In this document: positions 13,750 through 20,966 of the stretch, piece by piece
Position numbering within the stretch: position 1 is the first letter of the stretch
Layout: every line of letters begins with the position of its first letter
Assembly: GCF_937875145.1 (NCBI RefSeq)
Contig: NZ_CALNCS010000061.1
Location: forward strand, 1 to 41,262
Reading direction: 5' to 3'
Source of the DNA: Alkalibaculum bacchi
GTDB lineage: Bacteria > Bacillota > Clostridia > Eubacteriales > Alkalibacteraceae
DNA length: 41,262 nt
The notes under the pieces: generated by a model
What the model was told of the DNA's origin: nothing
What the model saw: the letters and a program-made list of their open reading frames with translations, nothing else
Databases searched by the model: none
Position numbers and translations under genes: made by a program

Positions 13750-15399
13750 ATGGAGAACCTAGAAATACTAACAATTATACAGCTGAGAGATAAAGCAAAG
13801 GAATTAGGAATCCCATCAGTTACTAAATATAAAAAACGTGAACTAATCGAAAAAATTCAAATGATTTATGCAGAAGAAGAAAAAACTCAATTAAAAGCAA
13901 GGCATGCAGAAAATAGAGTAGAAGAAATCAAACCGCTTGAAGAAAAAGAAAACCCCAATAAATATTCTAAGCTTAAAGACGACATCCACGAATCTTTTAA
14001 TCTTAAAGGAACTCTTCAAATTCTCCCAGAAGGATTTGGCTTTCTAAAAAGTGAAGATATGATCTCCCCAGAAGAATATGTCTATGTTTCAGCCTCTCAA
14101 ATTCAAAAATTTAAATTAGAATCCGGTGATGAAATAAAAGGCAAGGTTCGTAGCCCTAAAGAAGGGGAAAAGTATTATGCCATGTTATTTGTAGAGAATG
14201 TTAACGGAAAAACTACGAGCCAGATTATAAAAGAAGAAGCTAGTATGATGAACAATCCAGATAAAAAGGATATGAGCAGGTATAGCAAATCCCAAATAGG
14301 AATACTAGAAGTAAATCCTGATGGCTTTGGCTTCCTTAGAACCAATAATTACTTAACTGGAGAAAATGATATTTACGTATCTCCATCTCAAATTAGGCGT
14401 TACAAGCTTCGGACAGGCGACAAAATCGTCGGAAAGATTCGCATTCCAAATGAAGGGGAAAAATTCGATGCCTTACTTTATGTAGAATCTGTAAATGGAG
14501 ATGTACCTGAGACCGTTGTCAATAGACCCAATTTTGAAAAATTGACGCCAATATTTCCTGAAGAAAAGATTAAGCTTGAAACGAATAATAATACCATCTC
14601 TACTAGAATTATTGACCTTTTTGCGCCAATAGGAAAAGGACAAAGAGGGATGATTGTGGCAGCACCTAAGGCTGGTAAAACTGTATTATTAAAACAGGTT
14701 GCCAATGCTATTGCAAAGAATCATCCTGATATGGAACTTATCGTTCTTTTAATTGACGAAAGGCCAGAAGAAGTTACAGATATGATAAGGTCTATAAAAG
14801 GAGATGTAGTGTATTCTACCTTTGATCAATTGGCATCGAATCATATTAAAGCTGCTGAGATTGTTTTAGAGAGAGGAAAGCGTTTAGTAGAGCAGGGCAA
14901 AGATGTAGTCATATTGATTGACAGTATTACTCGATTTGCTAGAGCAAATAATCTAGTAGTACATCCATCTGGCAGAACTCTTTCAGGTGGCTTAGATCCA
15001 GAATCACTATACTTGCCAAAGAAATTCTTTGGAGCTGCTAGAAATATAGAACACGGTGGAAGTTTAACCATATTAGCTACAGCTTTAATTGAGACAGGCA
15101 GTCGAATGGATGATGTCATCTTTGAAGAGTTTAAGGGAACGGGTAATATGGAACTTCACTTAGACCGTAGCCTTTCAGAAAAGAGAATCTTCCCTGCCAT
15201 AGATATTTATAAGTCTGGAACAAGAAGAGAAGACAAGTTGTTATCAGAACAAGAATTAAGGCTTGTTTTTGGAATCCGAAAGATGTATAGCAATTCTTCT
15301 AATGCAGATGTAACGGAAAAAATCATTGATACTTTATCTAGGACAAAAACCAATGAAGATTTTATTCATTTTATGATTTCAAAGTACAATTTAAAATAA
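13750..15399 (+). CDS. rho: Transcription termination factor Rho with two RNA-binding domains
   Basis: This 549-residue hexameric RNA helicase ends transcription at rut sites. It has a Rho_N helical domain (4-40), a charged linker, a cold-shock-type RNA-binding domain (84-153) and a second, homologous one (181-250). The ATPase domain (about 265-540) has Walker A AAPKAGKT (304-311), L-I-D-E-R-P-E-E-V and the Walker B V-V-I-L-I-D-S. The two RNA-binding domains share P-(E/D)-G-F-G-F-L, Y-V-S-x-S-Q-I, G-D-(E/K)-I-x-G-K-(V/I)-R and V-(N)-G. Usual Rho (about 420 residues) has one. The duplicates have diverged, so the event is old. ATG follows AGGAGGT. Confidence 0.95.
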   Translation: MENLEILTIIQLRDKAKELGIPSVTKYKKRELIEKIQMIYAEEEKTQLKARHAENRVEEIKPLEEKENPNKYSKLKDDIHESFNLKGTLQILPEGFGFLKSEDMISPEEYVYVSASQIQKFKLESGDEIKGKVRSPKEGEKYYAMLFVENVNGKTTSQIIKEEASMMNNPDKKDMSRYSKSQIGILEVNPDGFGFLRTNNYLTGENDIYVSPSQIRRYKLRTGDKIVGKIRIPNEGEKFDALLYVESVNGDVPETVVNRPNFEKLTPIFPEEKIKLETNNNTISTRIIDLFAPIGKGQRGMIVAAPKAGKTVLLKQVANAIAKNHPDMELIVLLIDERPEEVTDMIRSIKGDVVYSTFDQLASNHIKAAEIVLERGKRLVEQGKDVVILIDSITRFARANNLVVHPSGRTLSGGLDPESLYLPKKFFGAARNIEHGGSLTILATALIETGSRMDDVIFEEFKGTGNMELHLDRSLSEKRIFPAIDIYKSGTRREDKLLSEQELRLVFGIRKMYSNSSNADVTEKIIDTLSRTKTNEDFIHFMISKYNLK

Positions 15400-15435
15400 T
15401 AGGCAGGTTTAGAAGAAAATAGTAGATAAAAATAT

Positions 15436-15464
15436 TTGCCATATGGGACAAACCGTGATAAAAT
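15436..15464 (+). promoter_or_regulatory. rpmE promoter
   Basis: TTGCCA (15436-15441), 17 bp, TAAAAT (15459-15464), with TG one base before the -10. The predicted start is near 15471, about 58 nt before rpmE. Confidence 0.65.
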
Positions 15465-15528
15465 ATTATGAGTGTAAAATTGACATGAATATTTTATATA
15501 TATTAAGTTTTGGAAAGAGGTGAATGTA

Positions 15529-15726
15529 ATGAAAGAAGGTATTCATCCAGATTACAAAAAATCTATCGCTAAATGTGCTTGTGGAAACACTTTCGAAACA
15601 GGCTCTGTTAAAGAAGAATTGAAAGTTGATATATGTTCTGCTTGTCATCCATTCTTCACAGGAAAACAAAAATTAGTTGATGCAGGCGGTAGAGTAGATA
15701 AATTTAAGAAAAAATTCGGTTTATAA
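15529..15726 (+). CDS. rpmE: 50S ribosomal protein L31, zinc-binding type
   Basis: This 65-residue protein begins MKEGIHPDYK, the standard L31 start. C16, C18, C36 and C39 make the C+ (zinc-binding) form, as opposed to the zinc-free paralogue used under zinc starvation. The frame is open 9 nt further upstream to a GTG, but ATG 15529 sits 6 nt after AAAGAGGTG and gives the family N-terminus. It lies between rho and prmC as in many Clostridia and has its own promoter and terminator. Confidence 0.96.
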   Translation: MKEGIHPDYKKSIAKCACGNTFETGSVKEELKVDICSACHPFFTGKQKLVDAGGRVDKFKKKFGL

Positions 15727-15751
15727 GATGAAGAGTAAAAAACCAACAGAG

Positions 15752-15783
15752 AGATTAGTTGCTTTAGGTGACTAATCTTTTTT
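15752..15783 (+). terminator. rpmE terminator
   Basis: AGATTAGT (15752-15759) pairs with ACTAATCT (15771-15778) and is followed by a T tract to 15783. It lies 25 nt after the rpmE stop and 25 nt before prmC, so prmC expression would rely on read-through. Confidence 0.75.
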
Positions 15784-15808
15784 GCTATAGTAGGAAGGAG
15801 ACCTTAAT

Positions 15809-16666
15809 ATGAAAATTAGCCAAATCTTAAATAAAGCTGTTTTACAATTAAAAGAATGCAATAAGCCTTCCCCTCGCCTAGATGCAGAGGTAATTTTAGC
15901 AAATTTACTAGAGGTAGAGCGATTGTATTTTATACTACATAAAGACCAGGATATACAAGAGGATCTTGTAGAGGAATATAAACAGCTTATAGGCAGAAGA
16001 TGTAAAGGAGAGCCTGTGGCTTATATTGTAGGTCATCAGGAGTTTATGGGCTTAGATTTTATAGTCAATAAAAAGGTACTGATTCCAAGACCAGATACAG
16101 AAATTCTAGTAGAGTACGTAGTAGAATATATAAAACAAAGAGAAGAAGATGTAAACATACTTGATATTGGATGTGGTAGCGGTGCCATTGGTTTAAGTAT
16201 AGCATCACAATTTCCTAAGTCACAAGTAACCCTAGTAGATATATCACCTGAAGCCTTAGAGCTTGCCAAAGAAAATGCCAGGAAATTAAATATTAAAAAT
16301 GGTCAATTTGTCTTAAGTGATTGTTTTGAGAGTATAAGTGACAAATATCATATTATCGTATCAAATCCTCCTTATATCCCAGCAAAGGATATCGAAGATC
16401 TTCAAATAGAAGTAAGCACTTATGAGCCAAGAGGTGCCCTAGACGGTGGTATAGATGGCTTAGATTTTTACAGAAGAATTGCTACAGAGGCAAAAGAATA
16501 TCTCTTAAAAGGTAGCCTTTTAGCCTTTGAAATAGGTTATAATCAAGGAAATGCAGTTATAGAGATATTAAAAGAGAATGATTACAAACATGTAAAGAAG
16601 CTGAAGGACTTAGGTGGAAATGACCGGATTGTAGTAGGAGAATTAAAAACAGGTAGTAAAAAATAA
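15809..16666 (+). CDS. prmC: Peptide chain release factor N5-glutamine methyltransferase
   Basis: This 285-residue enzyme methylates the GGQ glutamine of RF1/RF2 using SAM. An N-terminal helical domain (1-95) holds G-E-P-V-A-Y-I-V-G-H-Q-E-F (68-80), followed by a Rossmann methyltransferase domain with DIGCGSG (119-125) and the catalytic NPPY (186-189). Upstream rpmE is the usual neighbour. The usual downstream partner prfA is absent; two hairpins and amt follow instead. The ribosome binding site is AGGAAGGAG. Confidence 0.95.
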   Translation: MKISQILNKAVLQLKECNKPSPRLDAEVILANLLEVERLYFILHKDQDIQEDLVEEYKQLIGRRCKGEPVAYIVGHQEFMGLDFIVNKKVLIPRPDTEILVEYVVEYIKQREEDVNILDIGCGSGAIGLSIASQFPKSQVTLVDISPEALELAKENARKLNIKNGQFVLSDCFESISDKYHIIVSNPPYIPAKDIEDLQIEVSTYEPRGALDGGIDGLDFYRRIATEAKEYLLKGSLLAFEIGYNQGNAVIEILKENDYKHVKKLKDLGGNDRIVVGELKTGSKK

Positions 16667-16740
16667 AAAATATAAAAAAATATTGCATCAAAAATATAGT
16701 TATGGCATAATATAGTTTAACAAGTAAATGAAGAGCAAGG

Positions 16741-16777
16741 GAGCTATTTAAATAATACGTTTAGATAGCTCTTTTTT
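16741..16777 (+). terminator. prmC terminator
   Basis: A 12-bp stem with one G-U (16741-16752 with 16760-16771) has a 7-nt loop, followed by CTTTTTTA. A promoter-like TTGCAT-17-CATAAT (16683-16711) lies just before it, which would give a transcript of only about 60 nt; that promoter is uncertain. Confidence 0.8.
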
Positions 16778-16808
16778 ATTGATAAGAAAGTTTACTTTTG
16801 ATCTATTT

Positions 16809-16963
16809 CCTGCATGGGACATTTTATATGCAGGATCAGATCTTGATGCTAAAGAAATATCTAGATACCAGTGACTAGTTACTTCTAGGCACTAAGTAAG
16901 AATACAAGTTCATTTTGGCAATGGAGCTGCTTTTATGGGAAACCATGTAAAGCAGCTTTTTTT
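16809..16963 (+). promoter_or_regulatory. amt-glnK leader with terminator and sigma-54-like motif
   Basis: The element nearest the gene is an intrinsic terminator: AGCTGCTTT pairs with AAAGCAGCT, continued by ATGG/CCAT on a GAAA tetraloop (16925-16957), with a T run at 16957-16963. It ends only 7 nt before the amt ribosome binding site (AAGGAGG, 16971-16977). TTGGCA-N8-TGCT (GG at 16917-16918, GC at 16929-16930, spacing 10) fits a sigma-54 -24/-12 element and overlaps the left arm. A further hairpin TCCTGCAT/ATGCAGGA spans 16808-16835. Either attenuation or sigma-54 control is possible. Confidence 0.5.
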
Positions 16964-16984
16964 ATATAAAAAGGAGGGAAAGAA

Positions 16985-18226
16985 ATGAATACAGGAGACA
17001 CATCTTTTATCTTCATGTCAACAGCACTCGTTTTTCTTATGACACCAGGGCTTGCTTTTTTTTATGGTGGTATGGTTCGCAGAAAAAATGTATTAAATAC
17101 CATCATGTCTACATTCTTCATAGCTGGATTAGCATCTATTCTATGGGTTATAGTGGGGTATTCCCTATCCTTTGGAAAAGATCTAGGAGGAATAATTGGA
17201 AACCTACAATGGTTTGGATTTAATGGTGTAACTTGGAATCCCAATGGAGATTATGCAGCTACGATACCCCATAACCTTTTTGCATCCTTTCAAATGATGT
17301 TTGCCATTATAACACCAGCACTTATTACGGGTGCATTGGTAGAGCGAATGAAATTTTCATCTCTGTTTATGTTTATCGTATTATGGTCTTTCCTAGTTTA
17401 TTATCCAATGGCTCATATGGTATGGGGCGTTGGAGGATTAATAAGGGAACTTGGAGCTATTGATTTTGCAGGTGGAAATGTTGTACACATTAGTTCAGGT
17501 GTTTCAGCCTTAGTAGCATCTATCATGCTGGGGAAGAGAAAAGGATATGGGATGACAGATTATCATCCCCATAATATACCTCTTGTCGTAATAGGGGCAT
17601 CTCTACTGTGGTTTGGATGGTTTGGGTTTAATGGTGGTAGTGCACTTGGAGCTAATGGTTTAGCAGTTCATGCACTTATTACATCGAATACTTCCGCCGC
17701 AATGGCATTGCTTACATGGATGTTTATAGAGAAAATCACGAGAGGTAAGCCAACCTTGTTAGGAGCGGCTACGGGTGCAGTAGTTGGCCTTGTAGCGATT
17801 ACCCCAGGTGCAGGTTTTGTACCTATATGGGCATCAATTATTATTGGCGCTCTTGTAAGCCCTATTTGTTATTTTGGAGTAAGTACCATAAAACATAAGT
17901 TTGGCTACGATGATGCCTTAGACGCATTCGGATGTCACGGCATAGGAGGTATCTGGGGGGCAATTGCCACTGGACTATTTGCACATCGTTCTATTCATTC
18001 TGCTACTCAATGGAATGGACTTTTCTTTGGTGATACAAGATTATTCACAGCACAAGTAGTGAGCATTCTGATTACTATTATTTTAGCGGTAGTTGGAACT
18101 TTTGCCATAATGAAAGTCTTGCAATTTTTTATGGAGATTCGAGTAAACCATATGGAAGAGATAGAAGGGCTTGATAAGGCAGAGCATAGTGAAAATGCAT
18201 ATCCTTCATTTACAGGAATGGATTGA
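16985..18226 (+). CDS. amt: Ammonium transporter Amt
   Basis: This 413-residue membrane protein has about eleven helices and belongs to the Amt/MEP/Rh family. It opens with D-T-S-F-I-F-M-S-T-A-L-V-F-L-M-T-P-G and F-F-Y-G-G-M-V-R, with the pore twin histidines at H168 (V-H-I-S-S-G-V) and H318 (G-C-H-G-I-G-G), the same numbers as in E. coli AmtB. It imports ammonium when nitrogen is scarce. glnK follows 10 nt downstream; GlnK plugs the AmtB pore in other bacteria. Upstream is a terminator-bearing leader. The ribosome binding site is AAGGAGG. Confidence 0.96.
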   Translation: MNTGDTSFIFMSTALVFLMTPGLAFFYGGMVRRKNVLNTIMSTFFIAGLASILWVIVGYSLSFGKDLGGIIGNLQWFGFNGVTWNPNGDYAATIPHNLFASFQMMFAIITPALITGALVERMKFSSLFMFIVLWSFLVYYPMAHMVWGVGGLIRELGAIDFAGGNVVHISSGVSALVASIMLGKRKGYGMTDYHPHNIPLVVIGASLLWFGWFGFNGGSALGANGLAVHALITSNTSAAMALLTWMFIEKITRGKPTLLGAATGAVVGLVAITPGAGFVPIWASIIIGALVSPICYFGVSTIKHKFGYDDALDAFGCHGIGGIWGAIATGLFAHRSIHSATQWNGLFFGDTRLFTAQVVSILITIILAVVGTFAIMKVLQFFMEIRVNHMEEIEGLDKAEHSENAYPSFTGMD

Positions 18227-18236
18227 GGAGGTTAAT

Positions 18237-18578
18237 ATGAAGAAAATTGAAGCAATTATAAGGCCATGTGCTTTAGAGGAGTTAAAGGATGTACTATCTA
18301 AAATGGACATAAATGGCTTGACAATAAGTCAGGTCATGGGCTGTGGAAATCAAAATGGATGGAAAGAATATTACAGAGGTTCAGAAATTTTTATGAATGT
18401 GCTTCCAAAGATTGAAGTAAGCGTTGTAGTTCAAGATGAGAAGGTAGACCATATCATAAATACAATCATCAATGTAGTGAAAACAGGAGAAATAGGAGAT
18501 GGTAAAATTTTTGTAAGCGATGTAGAGAGAGTTATTAGAATTCGTACAGGTGAAGAGGGCACAGATGCTTTAGATTGA
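18237..18578 (+). CDS. glnK: Nitrogen regulatory protein PII (GlnK-like)
   Basis: This 113-residue PII protein binds ATP/ADP and 2-oxoglutarate and gates the adjacent transporter. It starts MKKIEAIIRP, with the T-loop region G-N-Q-N-G-W-K-E-Y-Y-R-G-S-E-I-F-M and the B-loop T-G-E-I-G-D-G-K-I-F. Residue 51, tyrosine in the uridylylated PII of enterobacteria, is isoleucine here, so uridylylation at that site is impossible. The frame is open upstream into amt, but ATG 18237 follows GAGGAGG and gives the canonical N-terminus. A long hairpin follows. Confidence 0.95.
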   Translation: MKKIEAIIRPCALEELKDVLSKMDINGLTISQVMGCGNQNGWKEYYRGSEIFMNVLPKIEVSVVVQDEKVDHIINTIINVVKTGEIGDGKIFVSDVERVIRIRTGEEGTDALD

Positions 18579-18582
18579 AATG

Positions 18583-18617
18583 AACAATGGGACCTAAAAA
18601 TTGTAGGTCCCATTGTT
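18583..18617 (+). terminator. Hairpin after glnK
   Basis: A perfect 14-bp stem AACAATGGGACCTA / TAGGTCCCATTGTT (18583-18596 with 18604-18617) begins 4 nt after the glnK stop. The tail is GTTTA rather than a long T run. The stem is strong enough to protect the 3' end even if termination is weak. Confidence 0.6.
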
Positions 18618-18631
18618 TAATAGCCCACATC

Positions 18632-18720
18632 TGTCATCCTCGAGACTTTAGCCGAAGGATCATGTAGTTTTTATTACCTTACCTAAAGGCGAGGCTTTTT
18701 CCGCTTTCCGCATTCAGCTC
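18632..18720 (-). repeat. Repeat array downstream of the Xaa-Pro aminopeptidase
   Basis: Read on the minus strand, straight after the TGA stop come GCTGAATGCGGAA words (family A, 18701-18720). Next is GCCTCGCCTTTAGGTAAGGT (family F, 18674-18694), then GATCCTTCGGCTAA...AGGATGACA (REP-like, 18632-18662). The same order, stop then A then F, follows the phosphoglucomutase at 37682-37740. Confidence 0.65.
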
Positions 18721-19966
18721 ACTTATTCATAAATGCCTCTATATCATCGATCTCTTTAATAATATGCTCCGACAAATTAATATTGCCATCCTCTGTAATT
18801 AAGATATCATCTTCAATTCGAATGCCAATCGCTTCTTCTTCAACATAAAGACCTGGTTCACAAGTATAGACCATGCCAGGTTGTAGGATGATATTTCGAT
18901 CTCCAACATCATGGGTATCTAGCCCCAGCGGATGACCTATGCTATGGTAATAATATTTACTCACATCTTCTAGATTGTCAATAAGGTCTAATTCTTTACA
19001 GCCTTGCGCTAATAAATCTTTTGCTAGCTTATTCAGATTTACAGTAGATACCCCTGGTTTCATATGTCGGATAATCTCCTTATTACAGTGTAAGACTACA
19101 TTGTAGACATCTTTTTGTCTTTCCGTAAATGTACCATTTACAGGGAATGTTCTTGTAATATCTGCACAGTAATTGTCTGCACTCGCCCCTAAATCAAAAA
19201 GAATTAAATCATTATCTTCTGTAATTTTGTTATTCGCTACATAGTGGAGTATGGTTCCATTGATTCCAGAAGCAGCTATGGTATCAAAGGCGTGTCCAGC
19301 ACCTTTGCATTTTAGTACAAAGTCAAAATGAGCTTCAAATTCACATTCTGCCATACCTGGTTTTGCATGAATCATCATACTTTCAATGCCTTCTTTAGTG
19401 ATATCAATGGCCTTTTTCATGCATTTCACTTCTTCAGGTTTTTTGATAGTTCGAAGTTTTGTCAAAATCTTTGAAGCATTCTTTTTTATTAAATAAGGGT
19501 ATTTCGATAAAAGCTCTGTAGAGAAAGCAGAGGACATTTTATCGCTGTAATCCCAAGCGTATCTGCTGTAATCAAAATAAACATTTTCTACATTATAAGC
19601 CCCACTGCCTAAAATCTGTACCAGCTTCGATTTAATATTTTCTACATACATTATATTTTCAATGCCAGAGATGCTCTTAGCCTCATCTGCACTAATCTTT
19701 GCGCCAACCCACTTAGCAAGGATAGGGTCAAATTTTTCGATAAAAAGATACTCTTCTACCACATCACCGTACTTAATAGCCACAAGAATAATATCTTCTC
19801 GCGCGATACCAGTAAGATAATAAAAATTGCGATCTACTTCAAACATATAATAAGCGTCATTTGATTTGTGTGGCGCTTTTCCAGAAAAGAAGATGGCCAT
19901 GCTATTGTCTTGTAGATTTTCATAAAGCTCTCTTCTATTTTGAGTAAAAAAATTTTTAGTTAACAT
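18719..19966 (-). CDS. pepP: Xaa-Pro aminopeptidase (M24B)
   Basis: This 415-residue dimetal aminopeptidase removes N-terminal residues preceding proline. It has an N-terminal AMP_N domain (about 5-125, with F-Y-Y-L-T-G-I) and a C-terminal pita-bread domain. Metal-ligand segments are L-I-L-F-D-L-G-A, C-A-D-I-T-R-T-F-P, S-I-G-H-P-L-G-L-D-T-H-D, C-E-P-G-L-Y-V-E and G-I-R-I-E-D-D. It is cytoplasmic, with no signal peptide. ATG 19966 is preceded by AGGAAGTGA on the minus strand. Its TGA stop abuts a family A repeat. It is a lone minus-strand gene. Confidence 0.93.
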   Translation of the reverse strand: MLTKNFFTQNRRELYENLQDNSMAIFFSGKAPHKSNDAYYMFEVDRNFYYLTGIAREDIILVAIKYGDVVEEYLFIEKFDPILAKWVGAKISADEAKSISGIENIMYVENIKSKLVQILGSGAYNVENVYFDYSRYAWDYSDKMSSAFSTELLSKYPYLIKKNASKILTKLRTIKKPEEVKCMKKAIDITKEGIESMMIHAKPGMAECEFEAHFDFVLKCKGAGHAFDTIAASGINGTILHYVANNKITEDNDLILFDLGASADNYCADITRTFPVNGTFTERQKDVYNVVLHCNKEIIRHMKPGVSTVNLNKLAKDLLAQGCKELDLIDNLEDVSKYYYHSIGHPLGLDTHDVGDRNIILQPGMVYTCEPGLYVEEEAIGIRIEDDILITEDGNINLSEHIIKEIDDIEAFMNK

Positions 19967-20114
19967 ATAAATTCACTTCCTTTACGCTCATTTTATACTA
20001 GTAGAATAAAGAAGTGAACTGTTTTTAGAGAAAAGCAGGAGAAGAATGGCAAATTTATCTCCTTGACTTTAAAGTATTAAAAATATATGTTATATCTAAA
20101 AAGGAGTGGATTAC

Positions 20115-20492
20115 ATGGGTTTATTAGATGGCATGATGGGAAATGCTTCTGAGGTAAATTTAGGTAGTGTACAGAAAGATTTTGCAAAGATACTTGCTCC
20201 AAATGAACAAATTGAAAAGGCTTATAAATTAATTCGAGATTTATTTATTTTTACCAACAAGAGATTAATCTTAATTGACAAACAGGGAGTAACAGGCAAA
20301 AAGAGCGAGTATCATTCTATACCTTACAAAAGCATCACTCACTTTAGTGTTGAAACAGCAGGGCATTTTGATTTAGATGCAGAACTTAAAATATGGATTT
20401 CAGGCACACAAATGCCTATACAAAAGACTTTTAATAAGAGTTTGAGTATTTATGAGGTACAGGCAGTGTTGGCGGCGTATGTAATGAAATAA
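20115..20492 (+). CDS. Bacterial PH-domain protein
   Basis: This 125-residue soluble protein resembles the bacterial PH-like family (PF08000 type): L-F-I-F-T-N-K-R-L-I-L-I-D-K-Q-G near residues 44-60, then Y-H-S-I-P-Y-K-S-I-T-H-F-S-V-E-T, D-L-D-A-E-L-K-I-W and a C-terminal helix ending A-V-L-A-A-Y-V-M-K. Function is unknown. An earlier GTG is in frame, but ATG 20115 is 8 nt from AAGGAG. The last 16 codons have a diverged duplicate at 25301-25348, beyond the ABC operon. Confidence 0.85.
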   Translation: MGLLDGMMGNASEVNLGSVQKDFAKILAPNEQIEKAYKLIRDLFIFTNKRLILIDKQGVTGKKSEYHSIPYKSITHFSVETAGHFDLDAELKIWISGTQMPIQKTFNKSLSIYEVQAVLAAYVMK

Positions 20493-20848
20493 CGTTAAAC
20501 GATAGTTGAACAATTTTTAAGCAGCAGGTAGATAATGGTTGAAAATTTGTTACACCCTTATTCTATAATGTGCGTGCTTGTTAAGGCACAAATTTAGAAA
20601 GTCTTAGTTATGACTCCTCCTAATATATAAGTGTAAGGTTTTCTTGATTAAGCCGCACTTGCTGCAGTATTTATAAGTTTATTAAAAAACAATTCTTTAT
20701 AAAATGACTTCGTTCGACAAAATGTTTAATAAATATGTAGTATTCTTAAGATATATAGTTAAATAATATACAATATGCTATATATTACAATAATATGGTG
20801 TGTATATTATATTATCATTTAAAAAATAACTAGATTAAAGACCTAAAT

Positions 20849-20887
20849 TATAATAGACAAGCTAATAAAGTATGAAACATACTTTAT
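20849..20887 (+). promoter_or_regulatory. -10 box and 23-bp palindrome upstream of the ABC operon
   Basis: TATAAT (20849-20854) is followed by ATAAAGTATG-aaa-CATACTTTAT (20865-20887), a perfect 10-bp inverted repeat placed at about +4 to +26. This is the usual position and form of a repressor operator. No good -35 is seen. The rest of the 474-bp gap (20493-20966) is AT-rich, and I see no gene in it. Confidence 0.5.
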
Positions 20888-20966
20888 GTTCTATATTGCT
20901 ATTTATGTTTGGTATTATATGCTTTTATAGTAATAAAAACTACGATTTACTTTAGGAGAAACATAT

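Noticed and set aside
16683..16777. A 60-nt small RNA upstream of amt
   Set aside because: The promoter match is modest and the hairpin is well explained as the prmC terminator.
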